A model generated the notes under the pieces. The model made no database searches. It saw only the letters and a list, made by a program, of their open reading frames with translations, and was not told the DNA's origin. Source: Saccharopolyspora soli (lineage in GTDB: Bacteria > Actinomycetota > Actinomycetes > Mycobacteriales > Pseudonocardiaceae). Taken from it: a stretch of 64,000 nucleotides of DNA. The DNA lies in assembly GCF_022678645.1 (NCBI RefSeq), contig NZ_JALBWV010000013.1, positions 1 through 64,000 of the forward strand. The letters run 5' to 3'. This document shows, in pieces, positions 1 to 8,545 of this stretch. A program made the translations under genes and the position numbers. Numbering within the stretch: the stretch's first letter is position 1; the number at the start of each line of letters is the position of its first letter.

Positions 1-101
1 CCCCCCCCCCCCCCCCCGCGGTCCCCCGCCCCCCCCCCCCCCCCCCCCCCCCCGGCGGGGGGGGGGGGGGCGCCGGCCCCCCCCCCCCCCCCCCCCCCCC
101 C
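1..101. repeat. Homopolymeric C/G low-complexity stretch at window start
   Basis: About 100 bases consist almost only of long C runs, interrupted near 18-22 and 54-76 by G-rich stretches that could fold back on the C runs. No codon structure is visible. The metE stop lies immediately to the right (113), so the segment sits where a metE terminator would be. Homopolymers this long are unlike anything else in the window and are typical of an assembly or sequencing artefact at a contig end. A real G/C hairpin terminator cannot be excluded. Confidence 0.6.
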
Positions 102-112
102 ACGACCGGTGA

Positions 113-2401
113 TCAGCACAGCGAGCGGCGCACCTCGGCCGTCGCTTCGACCATGTGCTCAAGCGCCTCCTCGACCTCGGCGTAGCCGCGGGTCTTCAGG
201 CCGCAGTCCGGGTTTACCCACAACCGTTGCGCCGGAACGGCGTCCAGCGCGGCCCGCAGGAGACTGGCGACCTCGGCGACGTCCGGCACGCGCGGTGAGT
301 GGATGTCGTAGACGCCAGGACCGACACCGCGTCCGAAGCCGACCGCGTTGAGGTCGCCGAGGACCTCCATGTGCGAACGGGCGGCTTCGATGCTGGTGAC
401 GTCCGCGTCCAGCGCCACGATCGCGTTGATCACGTCGCCGAACTCCGAATAGCACAGGTGGGTGTGGATCTGGGTGGACTCGGCAACGCCGCAGGTGGCC
501 AGCCGGAAGGCAGCCACCGCCCACGCCAGGTACTGCTCGTGCCGCGCCGCGCGCAACGGCAGCAGCTCGCGCAGGGCCGGTTCGTCGACCTGGATGATCC
601 GGATACCGGCGGCCTCCAGATCGCTCACCTCGTCCCGGATGGCCAGCGCGACCTGCGCGGCGGTGTCGGCCAGCGGCTGGTCGTCGCGGACGAACGACCA
701 CGCCAGGATCGTGACCGGCCCGGTGAGCATGCCCTTGACCGGTTTCTCCGTCAGCCGCTGGGCGCAGGTCGCCCACTCGGTGGTGATCGCCTTCGGCCGG
801 GAGACGTCGCCGAACAGGATCGGCGGGCGCACGCAGCGCGACCCGTAGGACTGCACCCAGCCGTTGTCGGTGCTGGCGAAGCCGTCCAGGTGTTCGGCGA
901 AGTACTGCACCATGTCGTTGCGTTCGGGTTCGCCGTGCACCAGGACGTCTAGGCCGAGCTCTTCCTGCAACCGGATGACCCGTTCGACCTCGTCCCGCAT
1001 CCGCTGCTGGTACGAGGCCCGGTCGATGCGGCCGGAGCGCAGCGCGGCACGTGCCTTGCGAATGTCCGCGGTCTGCGGGAACGATCCGATCGTCGTAGTC
1101 GGCAACAGCGGCAGCGACAAGGACTTCTGCTGGGCCACGCACCTTTCGGCGTACTCGCTGCGTTGCGTGGACTCCGGTCGCAGCGCCTGCAACCGGGCCC
1201 GGACGCGGTGGTTGCGCACCCGGTCGGCGTTCGCGCGATCGGCAACCGCGACGCGAGCCGCGGCCAGTTCCTCGGCCACCGCGTCGCGGCCCTCGCGCAA
1301 CGCTCGTCCGAGCACGACCACTTCGCGAACCTTCTGGTCGGCGAACGCCAACCACGACTTGACCTGCGGGTCGATGTTCGGTTCCGCCGCCACGTCGTAC
1401 GGCACGTGCAGCAGCGAACAGGACGTGCTCACGGCCACCTCCCCAGCTGAACCCAACAGCGTGGCAGCCGTCGCGAGCGCCTTGTCCAGATCGGTGCGCC
1501 AGATGTTGCGGCCATCGACCAGCCCGGCCACCAGCGTCTTGTCCCGCAGCCCGCGAATCGAGGACAGCGCGTCCGCCGTCGCGCGTCCGGCGACCAGGTC
1601 GACACCGAGCGCCTCGACCGGGCAGGACGCCAGCAACTCCAACGCCTCGCCGAGATCACCGAAGTAACCGGCGACCAGCAGATTCGGACGCTCGGCCAGG
1701 TCACCAAGCCTGCGGTAGGCGTCGCGCAGCGCGGCCAGCTCCACCGGCGAGCGGTCGGCGGCGAACGCGGGCTCGTCGAGTTGCACCCATTCGACGCCCT
1801 CGCGGCGCAGTTCCACCAGCAGCTGCGCGTAGGCGTCGAGTAGTTCGGGGAGTTTGTCCAACGGCCGGAACGACTCCGCGGCCCCGGTCGCCGACTTCGA
1901 CAGCAGCAGGAACGTCAAGGGGCCGACCAGCACCGGGCGCGTGGTCACGCCTTCCTCGGCGGCCTCCCGGTACTGCTCCACCGGAGTTCGGTCGGCCAGC
2001 GAAAACCGGGTGCCAGGATCTATTTCGGGCACCAGGTAGTGGTAGTTGGTGTCGAACCACTTCGTCATCTCCAGCGGCGGCGTGGCTGCCACTCCACGCG
2101 CCATGGCGAAGTAGGTGTCCAACGGGCTCAACCCCAGGCTGGTGTAGCGCGGCGGGACCGCGCCGAAAGTGACCGCAGTGTCCAGCACCTGGTCGTAGAA
2201 CGAGAAAGTGTTGCTGGGCACCGAATCCAGCCCCGCGTCTCGCAGCGAGTGCCACGTGTCGGCGCGCAGCCTGCGGGCGATCTCGCGCAGTTCTGCCTCG
2301 CTGCTGCGTGACGCCCAGTAGCTCTCCAACGCGCGTTTGAGTTCCCGGTTGAGGCCGATCCGGGGGTAGCCGAGTACGGTCGATCCGATCTTGCTGGTCA
2401 A
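113..2401 (-). CDS. metE: Cobalamin-independent methionine synthase MetE
   Basis: The 762-residue protein matches the usual full length of MetE, which transfers a methyl group from 5-methyltetrahydropteroyltri-L-glutamate to homocysteine in the cytoplasm. The N-terminal half begins with the family start [12 protein letters not shown]. The C-terminal half carries [10 protein letters not shown] and the zinc-site segments HTHLCYSEF and [11 protein letters not shown], which hold the zinc-binding His and Cys residues. The start is TTG at 2401, chosen because GAGGAGAGGG lies just upstream and the protein begins directly before the conserved region. A cobalamin riboswitch precedes it at 2556-2790, so expression is expected to fall when vitamin B12 is available and the B12-dependent enzyme MetH can take over. 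Confidence 0.97.
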   Translation of the reverse strand: MTSKIGSTVLGYPRIGLNRELKRALESYWASRSSEAELREIARRLRADTWHSLRDAGLDSVPSNTFSFYDQVLDTAVTFGAVPPRYTSLGLSPLDTYFAMARGVAATPPLEMTKWFDTNYHYLVPEIDPGTRFSLADRTPVEQYREAAEEGVTTRPVLVGPLTFLLLSKSATGAAESFRPLDKLPELLDAYAQLLVELRREGVEWVQLDEPAFAADRSPVELAALRDAYRRLGDLAERPNLLVAGYFGDLGEALELLASCPVEALGVDLVAGRATADALSSIRGLRDKTLVAGLVDGRNIWRTDLDKALATAATLLGSAGEVAVSTSCSLLHVPYDVAAEPNIDPQVKSWLAFADQKVREVVVLGRALREGRDAVAEELAAARVAVADRANADRVRNHRVRARLQALRPESTQRSEYAERCVAQQKSLSLPLLPTTTIGSFPQTADIRKARAALRSGRIDRASYQQRMRDEVERVIRLQEELGLDVLVHGEPERNDMVQYFAEHLDGFASTDNGWVQSYGSRCVRPPILFGDVSRPKAITTEWATCAQRLTEKPVKGMLTGPVTILAWSFVRDDQPLADTAAQVALAIRDEVSDLEAAGIRIIQVDEPALRELLPLRAARHEQYLAWAVAAFRLATCGVAESTQIHTHLCYSEFGDVINAIVALDADVTSIEAARSHMEVLGDLNAVGFGRGVGPGVYDIHSPRVPDVAEVASLLRAALDAVPAQRLWVNPDCGLKTRGYAEVEEALEHMVEATAEVRRSLC

Positions 2402-2555
2402 CGCCCTCTCCTCGCGAGCTCGACGACGGGTGCTCCGAGGTGCGGCGAAGGGACGGGCGAACCAAGCCAGCGCCGCGCGGCGGCTACCAGCCGATCATCC
2501 GCCAGGTCTTCCCGCGAGACCTCGGATCCGCGCGCACCACCGGGTACGCGCACCG

Positions 2556-2790
2556 GCGGCAGGTCTTCGGACTCGCGGGCACCTCCCGGTCTGTGCCGGG
2601 CGTTCCTACTGGCCGTCGCTTCCCAGGCACGCGTGCCCAGTGCTGATCCCGGTCGCCTGCGACCGGGGACGGCGGTCGTTCCCACTCACCGCTGCGGGGC
2701 AGTCCCGGATTCGCACCGGGTTCCCTCTTGCCTCGTCCACCCGCAGCCACCGGCCGGGGGCGGACGAACCACCAGCACCTCGGAGATTAC
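2556..2790 (-). promoter_or_regulatory. Cobalamin riboswitch upstream of metE
   Basis: Read on the minus strand, this leader contains the recognised cobalamin aptamer blocks in order. These are GGTGCGAATCCGGGACTG (about 2702-2719), CCCCGCAGCGGTGAG, the GCACTGGGC...GCCTGGGAAG core, GGCCAGTAGG, and the terminal B12-box element GAGTCCGAAGACCTGCC near 2557-2573. The 5' boundary is approximate. About 150 nt of leader separate the aptamer from the TTG start of metE and must hold the expression platform. B12-repressed metE is an established arrangement in actinobacteria. Confidence 0.92.
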
Positions 2791-2897
2791 CGACTGGCGA
2801 GCCGTTGGCAAGGGCCCGCGGCACGCGCACCGCGTCGGCGATCGGATCGGCTGCCGCGCTGAAGTCGCCGTCCACCACGCCACGGCTGTGGAGGTAT

Positions 2898-3174
2898 CGT
2901 CGATTTCCCGGCACAGGCCCTCGAACCGCTCCGCCAGCTGCGGGGCGCGGGCGCGGAGCTCGGTCAGGTCCTCATGTTGGTCCAACGCCTCGGACAGCAG
3001 CATCGCACGCCCCTGTTCGGCCAGCACCGCCGCGCGCTCCAGATCCCCCGCGCCGATGGCGCAAGCGGTGGCGTCCAAGGCCAAACCGGCCAGTTCCGCC
3101 AGCCAGTACTCCCTCGTGCGCCGTTCGAGATCCCGCGACGCGACCTGGGGCAGCAATCCCACCCCAGTTGCCAA
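2898..3174 (-). pseudogene. Remnant of a TPR/CHAT-domain protein
   Basis: The minus-strand translation of this stretch (GLLPQVASRDLERRTREY, then AGLALDATACAIGAGDLERA, then a segment with EQGRAMLLSEALDQ and later LTELRARAPQLAERFE) looks like the TPR-to-CHAT linker of large actinobacterial CHAT proteins. Family similarity ends abruptly near 2898, after LCREID, and the frame continues into unrelated sequence that overlaps the riboswitch. No TPR repeats precede it and no CHAT protease domain follows. I therefore read it as a decayed fragment about 92 codons long rather than an active gene. The family call is from pattern recognition only. Confidence 0.6.
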
Positions 3175-3212
3175 CGACGGACCGCTGTGCCGGTAGCAAG
3201 GCCCGACCAGGC

Positions 3213-4079
3213 TCAGCCGCTGGTCGGTTCCAGGACGAAGTCGTAGGTGGCGTGCAGGTAGGGCTGGTCGATCGAGTTGCCGTCCGGTGTCTCGCCCGCT
3301 GGCCGCTCGGCGAATTCGACCACCAGCGCGTCCTTGGTGCCGAAGACCACGTCGCTGTCGAGGTACTGGGCACCGTTCTGGAACAGGTGGGTGATCAGCT
3401 TCCGGTGGCCGGGCTCGTCGATGAGGAAGTGGATGTGGGCCGGGCGGAAGTGGCTGATGTCCGTCTTGCCGATCAGGTCGCCGACCGGGCCGTCCATCGG
3501 AATCGAGTAGCCCAGCGGCGCGATGGTACGGACGCAGAACGTGCCGTCCTCGCGCGTCTGGTACTTGGCGCGCAGCCGGGCTTCGTCGACCTCCGCGATC
3601 TGCGATTCGTAGTAGCCCTCGGAATCAGCCTGCCACACGTCGAGAACCACCGACGGCATGGGTTTTCCGTCGGTGTCGGTGACCTTTCCGGTGATGAACA
3701 GCGGTGTGCCGGGCAGGCCGTCGGACATGTCGTGGCCGAACGGCACCGGCGGTGAGCCGTCGATGTGGAACGGGCCGAGCACGGTGGCCGGGGTCGCGGC
3801 CGGTGAGAAGCGGTTGTTCAGCTGCACGACGAGCATGCTCAGCCCGAGGACGTCGGAGGCGAGGATGAATTCCTGCCGCTTGTCGTCGCTGGCCTGCCCG
3901 GTGGCGGTGAGCCATTCGATGGCCGCCAGCCACTCGTCCTCGGTGAGCTCGACTTCGCGGGCGAACTCGTGGATGTGCCGCACCAGAGCGGTCATCAACT
4001 CCGCCATCCGCGGTGCGTGCGCGGTGCCCCACCGCTGGAGGGCGATCTCCGTAATGTTGTCGTCGTTGACGAACGCCAT
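3213..4079 (-). CDS. Intradiol ring-cleavage dioxygenase (hydroxyquinol 1,2-dioxygenase-like)
   Basis: The 288-residue protein has the catechol/hydroxyquinol 1,2-dioxygenase layout: an N-terminal helical dimerisation domain with ILASDVLGLSMLV (about 72-84), then the catalytic beta domain. The Fe(III) ligands appear to be a Tyr in EGYYES (about 156), Tyr191 in PLGYSIPMDG, and His215/His217 in RPAHIHF. Such enzymes open catechol- or hydroxyquinol-type rings between the two hydroxyls. The start is ATG at 4079, with AAGGAGG 9 nt upstream. It is divergent from the IclR gene, and a 27-bp operator-like site lies in the gap. Hydroxyquinol preference is inferred from overall resemblance; catechol or a substituted catechol remains possible. 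Confidence 0.9.
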   Translation of the reverse strand: MAFVNDDNITEIALQRWGTAHAPRMAELMTALVRHIHEFAREVELTEDEWLAAIEWLTATGQASDDKRQEFILASDVLGLSMLVVQLNNRFSPAATPATVLGPFHIDGSPPVPFGHDMSDGLPGTPLFITGKVTDTDGKPMPSVVLDVWQADSEGYYESQIAEVDEARLRAKYQTREDGTFCVRTIAPLGYSIPMDGPVGDLIGKTDISHFRPAHIHFLIDEPGHRKLITHLFQNGAQYLDSDVVFGTKDALVVEFAERPAGETPDGNSIDQPYLHATYDFVLEPTSG

Positions 4080-4097
4080 GGCGAACTTCCTCCTTGC

Positions 4098-4124
4098 GGA
4101 CATGCGTCCGTGTCACGGACATCG
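4098..4124. promoter_or_regulatory. Operator-like inverted repeat between dioxygenase and IclR gene (copy 1)
   Basis: The core is CGTCCG (4105-4110), TGTC, ACGGAC (4115-4120). With flanks, 20 of 27 bases match the site at 5041-5067. It lies between the divergent starts at 4079 and 4195, about 20 bp before the dioxygenase ATG. A binding site for the neighbouring IclR-family protein is the obvious inference. Confidence 0.6.
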
Positions 4125-4194
4125 TGGCGGAAGGGATCCGCTCGTGGCAAGGACGTCGCTGCCGCGCCGATCCCGGACCGGATAGCCTGCGGTC

Positions 4195-5001
4195 ATGCGT
4201 CGTGACGGCAACCCCGAGTTCATCGAGGCCCTGGCCAGGGGACTCGACGTCCTCCGCTGCTTCCGGCCTGGACCTGCGGCGATGTCGCTGTCCGAAGTCG
4301 CCACGGCCGCGGACCTGGCCCGGCCCACCGCACGCCGGATCCTAATCACCCTCGAACAGCTCGGGTACGTGCGGCTCACCGACGGCGGCTTCACCCTCAC
4401 CCCGCGAGTGCTCGAACTCGGCATGGCCTACATCGGTACCAGCAATCTGTGGGAACTGGCCAGACCACATCTCCGGGAGCTCGTGCAGACCACGCACGAG
4501 TCGTGTTCGATCGCCCAGCTCGACGGGTCGGACATCGTGTACGTGGCGCGGGTGGCCGTGCCGAAGCTGGTGACCCTCGCGGTGACGATCGGCACCCGCT
4601 TCCCCGCGCCGCCGACCTCGCTCGGCAAGGTGCTGCTCGCCGACCTGCCGAGCACCGAACTGGACCAGGTGCTCGACGAACCCAGCCGGTCCGGGATCAC
4701 CCCGAGATGGCAGCCCGATCGCGACGAGATCGACGCGGCGCTGCGCGACGTGCGCGCCAAGGGTTGGGCCGCCACCGACGAGCAGCTCGCGCCCGGCATC
4801 CGCTCGATCGCGGCCCCGATCCGCGACGGTGACGGTCGAGTCGTCGCGGCGGTGAACGTCAACGCGCACGCCGCGGAGACCACAATGGACACCCTGGTCC
4901 ACCACCACTTGCCGTTGCTGCTGCGGGCCGCGAGCGCCATCGCGGCCGACTGGGATGTCTGGCGCTCCCGTCCGATCGAGGTCATCACCAGCGCTCGTTG
5001 A
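4195..5001 (+). CDS. IclR-family transcriptional regulator (PcaR/PcaU-like)
   Basis: The 268-residue protein fits the IclR family. An N-terminal winged helix (EALARGLDVLRCF, then MSLSEVATAADLARPTARRI, about 8-48) is followed by the effector-binding domain, with GTRFPAPPTSLGKVLLADL and IRSIAAPIRDGDGRVVAAVNV typical of the C-terminal lobe. Pca-type members sense aromatic-pathway intermediates. The gene is divergent from the ring-cleavage dioxygenase and 83 bp upstream of the CoA-transferase operon. The same inverted repeat stands before both targets, so it most likely controls both and itself. Whether it activates or represses cannot be told from sequence. Confidence 0.92.
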   Translation: MRRDGNPEFIEALARGLDVLRCFRPGPAAMSLSEVATAADLARPTARRILITLEQLGYVRLTDGGFTLTPRVLELGMAYIGTSNLWELARPHLRELVQTTHESCSIAQLDGSDIVYVARVAVPKLVTLAVTIGTRFPAPPTSLGKVLLADLPSTELDQVLDEPSRSGITPRWQPDRDEIDAALRDVRAKGWAATDEQLAPGIRSIAAPIRDGDGRVVAAVNVNAHAAETTMDTLVHHHLPLLLRAASAIAADWDVWRSRPIEVITSAR

Positions 5002-5040
5002 GAAGCGTTGACATGCGGGCGGTGTTCCGCGCACGATAAC

Positions 5041-5067
5041 GGACGTTCGTCCGCTGTACGGACGTCG
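5041..5067. promoter_or_regulatory. Operator-like inverted repeat before the CoA-transferase operon (copy 2)
   Basis: The core is CGTCCG (5048-5053), CTGT, ACGGAC (5058-5063), with outer GAC/GTC extending the symmetry. It matches 20 of 27 aligned bases in the copy at 4098-4124. It lies 18 bp upstream of the GTG start at 5085. Confidence 0.6.
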
Positions 5068-5084
5068 CTCGCTTGGGAGGTGCA

Positions 5085-6248
5085 GTGACAGGCACCGACG
5101 GCTCGGCGGGACCGCTCGCCGGATTGTTGATCGCAGACTTCTCCCGCATCCTCGCCGGGCCATACGCCACCATGCTGCTGGCCGATCTGGGCGCCGAGGT
5201 GATCAAGGTCGAGTCCCCGGCGGGCGACGACACCCGCACCTGGATCCCCCCGGAACGGGACGGGGTGGCGACCTACTACCTCGCGATCAACCGCAACAAG
5301 CGGTCGATCAGCCTCGACCTGGCGGATCCGGACGATCGCGCGGCGGCCCGCGAACTCGCCAGGCGCGCCGACGTCCTCATCGAGAACTTCAAACCCGGTG
5401 GACTGCGCCGGTTCGAACTGGACTACGCCTCGGTCAGCGCGACCAACCCAGGGGTGATCTACGCTTCGATCAGCGGGTTCGGCACGGCCGGTGGCGCCGC
5501 GCTGCCCGGCTACGACCTGCTGGTGCAAGCCGCGTCCGGGCTGATGAGCCTGACCGGTGACGCGGACGGCCCGCCGTACCGCGCCGGGATCTCGGTGTTC
5601 GACCTGATGACCGGGATGCACGCCGCGATCGGCATCCTCTCGGCGCTGCACCACCGCGAGCGAACCGGCGACGGCCAGCACGTCGAGGTCAACCTGCTCT
5701 CCTCGGCACTGTCCACTCTGGTCAACCATGCCACCGCCCACGTCGCCGGGGGCGTGGTGCCGCACCGCATGGGCAACGCGCACCCCAGCCTGTTCCCGTA
5801 CGAGCCGCTGCCGACGGCGGACAAGGACCTCATCATCATCGCGGGCAACGACGGCCAGTTCCGCATCCTGTGCCGCGAACTCGGTTTGGACCAACTCACC
5901 ACTGACGAGCGCTTCCTGCACAACGAGGACCGCACCCGAAACCGCGAAGAACTCCGGCCACTGCTCGTGGACAAGCTCAGGCAGCGCTCCGCTGAAGATT
6001 GGTTCCGGAGGTTGTCCGCGGCGGGCGTGCCGTGCGGTCCGATCAACCACGTCGACGACGGCGTGGCGCTGGCCGACGAACTCGGCCTCGATCCCGTCGT
6101 GCGCCTGGGCGCCGGGGCCGACGCGGTGCCCCTGATCCGCAACCCGATCTCGCTGTCGGCGACCCCGACCCGCCACGTCCTGCCACCACCGGGGCTGAAC
6201 CAGCACGGCGACGAGATACGCGCCTGGCTCGCCGAACCCGCCGACTGA
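5085..6248 (+). CDS. CaiB/BaiF family (class III) CoA-transferase
   Basis: A 387-residue class III CoA-transferase, close to the usual family length of about 400. Family marks include GLLIADFSRILAGPYATMLL near the N-terminus, LGAEVIKVESPAGDDTR, NRNKRSISLDL, VLIENFKPGGLRRF, and GDADGPPYRAGISVFDLMTG, where the catalytic Asp region lies. Such enzymes move CoA from a donor thioester to a carboxylic acid. The start is GTG at 5085, with GGGAGG at 5075-5080. The lyase-like gene follows 16 nt downstream, so the natural reading is activation of an acid that the lyase then cleaves. The substrate is unknown. Confidence 0.92.
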   Translation: MTGTDGSAGPLAGLLIADFSRILAGPYATMLLADLGAEVIKVESPAGDDTRTWIPPERDGVATYYLAINRNKRSISLDLADPDDRAAARELARRADVLIENFKPGGLRRFELDYASVSATNPGVIYASISGFGTAGGAALPGYDLLVQAASGLMSLTGDADGPPYRAGISVFDLMTGMHAAIGILSALHHRERTGDGQHVEVNLLSSALSTLVNHATAHVAGGVVPHRMGNAHPSLFPYEPLPTADKDLIIIAGNDGQFRILCRELGLDQLTTDERFLHNEDRTRNREELRPLLVDKLRQRSAEDWFRRLSAAGVPCGPINHVDDGVALADELGLDPVVRLGAGADAVPLIRNPISLSATPTRHVLPPPGLNQHGDEIRAWLAEPAD

Positions 6249-6264
6249 TCCGAGGAGCGACCGC

Positions 6265-7077
6265 GTGTCCGACGAATCCCAGGGCTACCCCACCTCGATC
6301 GGTACTTCCGACGCCACCACGATCAAGCTCCTCGGCCACGACCTCGCCGGGGAGTTGCTGGGCGAGGTCGGTTTCGGCGAACTCGCCTTCTGGCTGACCA
6401 CGCTGCGCCGCCCGACGCGATCGGAAGTCCGCGTGTTCGAAACCGTGCTAGTCGCGTTGGCCGACCACGGCTTCACCCCGACCGCGATCGCAGCGCGCCT
6501 GACCCTGCTGTCCGCACCCGAATCAGTGCAGGGCGCAATGGCCGCCGGTCTGCTCGGCGGTGGGTCCCGGTTCCTCGGCGTCACCGAGGACACCGGCCGC
6601 TTCCTCGCCGAAACGCTCGCCGAGGGCACCGAAACTCCCACTACCGAACGGGAATGGGACGCGCTGGCCCGCAGTGCGATCGAACGCCGCCGCGCGCAGC
6701 GGAAACTCGTCCCCGGTCTCGGTCATCCCGTCCACAAGGGACAGGATCCGCGAACCCCTGTCATAATCCGCATCGCACGCGAAGAAGGGCAGTACGGCCC
6801 GCACCTGGCGCTCTTCGAGGCGATCGGGCGAGTGGCGCCCGACGTGCTCGGCCGGGCGCTACCGCTCAACGGGGCCGGTGTCTGCGGCGCGGCGCTCGCC
6901 GACCTCGGCCTGCCGATCGAACTCCTGCGGGGCTACGCCCTGCTCGCACGGGCGGCCGGGTTGCTCGGCCACCTCGCCGAGGAACTGCGGCATCCCATCG
7001 GAAACGACGTCTACCTCTCCGTCGACCGCAACGCGCACTACGCCGACCCGAGCAGCGAGGTGCAACACGATGCCTGA
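6265..7077 (+). CDS. Citryl-CoA lyase-like protein (citrate synthase fold)
   Basis: This 270-residue protein is a short citrate-synthase-superfamily member. It has FLGVTEDTGRFL, LVPGLGHPVHKGQDPRTP with the active-site His region, and PLNGAGVCGAALADLGLP. Full citrate synthases are about 370-430 residues; the short form is typical of stand-alone citryl-CoA lyase homologues, which split a 3-hydroxyacyl-CoA into acetyl-CoA and a 2-oxo acid. The GTG start at 6265 follows GAGGAG. It lies between the CoA-transferase (16 nt upstream) and the amidohydrolase (8-nt overlap), so the three are almost certainly one transcript. The true acyl-CoA substrate is not evident. Confidence 0.85.
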   Translation: MSDESQGYPTSIGTSDATTIKLLGHDLAGELLGEVGFGELAFWLTTLRRPTRSEVRVFETVLVALADHGFTPTAIAARLTLLSAPESVQGAMAAGLLGGGSRFLGVTEDTGRFLAETLAEGTETPTTEREWDALARSAIERRRAQRKLVPGLGHPVHKGQDPRTPVIIRIAREEGQYGPHLALFEAIGRVAPDVLGRALPLNGAGVCGAALADLGLPIELLRGYALLARAAGLLGHLAEELRHPIGNDVYLSVDRNAHYADPSSEVQHDA

Positions 7078-8539
7078 TCCGCAGGTAGCTGACTTCACAC
7101 CAGATCGGCCCGTGCTGCTGCGCGGTGCGACCGTGCTGTCCATGGACCCGGCGATCGGCGTGCTCGACCGCGGCGACGTGCTGGTCCGGGGCGACCGGAT
7201 CGAACAGGTGGGGCGGGACCTCGCCGTCCCGGACAACGCGGTCAAGGTGGACGCGACCGGTGGCATCCTCATGCCCGGCATGGTGGACACGCATCGCCAC
7301 ATGTGGCAGACCGCGCTGCGCGGCCTCGGCGCGGACTGGACGCTGTCGCAGTACTTCTCCTTCTACTACCTCAACTGGGGCCAGCTCTTCCGCCCAGCCG
7401 ACATCTACGCGGGAAACGTGCTCTCCGGCATCGAGGCGCTCGACGCCGGTGTGACGACCACGGTGGACTGGTCGCACGGGCTGCAGACCGTCGAGCACGG
7501 CGAGGCGGCGGTCGAGGCGCTGCGCGCGCTGCCCGGTCGATTCGTCCTGGCATACGGCAACATCCTCGGCGCGCCCTGGGAATGGGCCAACGACAGCCGA
7601 TTCCGGGACTTCGTGAGCCGTTACTTCAGCGCGCCGGACGAAATGCTCAGCCTGCAATTGGCGTTCGACGTCACCGGCGACGCGGAATTCCCGGAGCGGG
7701 GCGCGTTCGAGGCCGCCAGGGAGCTCGACCTCCCGGTGACCACCCACGCGGGCGTGTGGGGTGCGACGACCGATGATGGCATCCGGCTGATGTGGGAACA
7801 CGGCTTCATGACGCCGAAGGTCACCTACGTGCACGCCACCACGCTGGCCGAGGACTCCTACCAGCGGATCGCGGCTTCCGGTGGCACCGCCTCGGTTTCG
7901 ACGGAGAGCGAGCAGAGCGCGGGCCAGGGCTACCCGCCCACCTGGCGGCTGCGCAAGCACGGCATCCCGGTGTCGCTGTCGATGGACACCAGCGTGTGGT
8001 GGAGCGCCGACCTGTTCTCCGCCATGCGGGCGACGCTGTCCGCGGACCGGTCGCGCGAGCACCTGGAAGCCCACGCGCGCGGCGAAACGGTGGTGCACAA
8101 CAAGCTCCGCGCCGCGGACGTCGTGGACTGGGCGACGATGGGTGGTGCCCGTGCGATCGGCCTCGACCACCTCATCGGCTCGTTGACGCCGGGCAAGAAA
8201 GCCGATCTCGTGCTGCTCAAGAACGACCGGTCACCAGCGATGTTCCCGATCCTGCATCCCCACGGGCACGTCGTCTACCAGGCCGGTCGCGGCGACGTGC
8301 ACACCGTGCTGGTCAACGGCCAACTGGTCAAGTACCAGCACCAACTGGTCGGGATCGACCTCGAACGGGCCCGCACCGACGTCGCCGCCACGGTGGAGCA
8401 CATCCACGCCGGGATGGGCGAGGAGGCGTGGCGGCAATGCATGGCACCGGAGATCCCGGAGACGGAGCTGATCCCGAATCCCTACACCTACGCGGAATAC
8501 CGGGGCGACGGTGTCGCGGTGCAGCAGACCGACTCCTGA
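7070..8539 (+). CDS. Amidohydrolase-superfamily deaminase/hydrolase (TrzN/AtzB-like)
   Basis: The 489-residue protein is a subtype-III amidohydrolase. It has an N-terminal beta strip (LRGATVLSMD), the metal pair MVDTHRHMWQ (His75/His77), later THAGVWG and YVHATTL with metal or catalytic His, and SMDTSVWW with the catalytic Asp. Relatives hydrolyse or deaminate N-heterocycles such as cytosine, guanine and s-triazines. ATG at 7070 overlaps the lyase stop by 8 nt, indicating translational coupling. Co-expression with a CoA-transferase, a lyase and probably a ring-cleaving dioxygenase suggests removal of an amino or other leaving group early in an aromatic or heterocyclic pathway. That is inference; the substrate is unknown. 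Confidence 0.9.
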   Translation: MPDPQVADFTPDRPVLLRGATVLSMDPAIGVLDRGDVLVRGDRIEQVGRDLAVPDNAVKVDATGGILMPGMVDTHRHMWQTALRGLGADWTLSQYFSFYYLNWGQLFRPADIYAGNVLSGIEALDAGVTTTVDWSHGLQTVEHGEAAVEALRALPGRFVLAYGNILGAPWEWANDSRFRDFVSRYFSAPDEMLSLQLAFDVTGDAEFPERGAFEAARELDLPVTTHAGVWGATTDDGIRLMWEHGFMTPKVTYVHATTLAEDSYQRIAASGGTASVSTESEQSAGQGYPPTWRLRKHGIPVSLSMDTSVWWSADLFSAMRATLSADRSREHLEAHARGETVVHNKLRAADVVDWATMGGARAIGLDHLIGSLTPGKKADLVLLKNDRSPAMFPILHPHGHVVYQAGRGDVHTVLVNGQLVKYQHQLVGIDLERARTDVAATVEHIHAGMGEEAWRQCMAPEIPETELIPNPYTYAEYRGDGVAVQQTDS

Positions 8540-8545
8540 GCCCGG

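Noticed and set aside
1-101. Possible telomere or origin because of the G/C homopolymers
   Set aside because: No repeated unit, no DnaA boxes and no terminal-protein genes; more like an assembly artefact.
5709-5722. GTCCACTCTGGTC inside the CoA-transferase gene as an operator
   Set aside because: It lies mid-gene and is a weak match to the scattered GTCCACnnTGGAC sequence.
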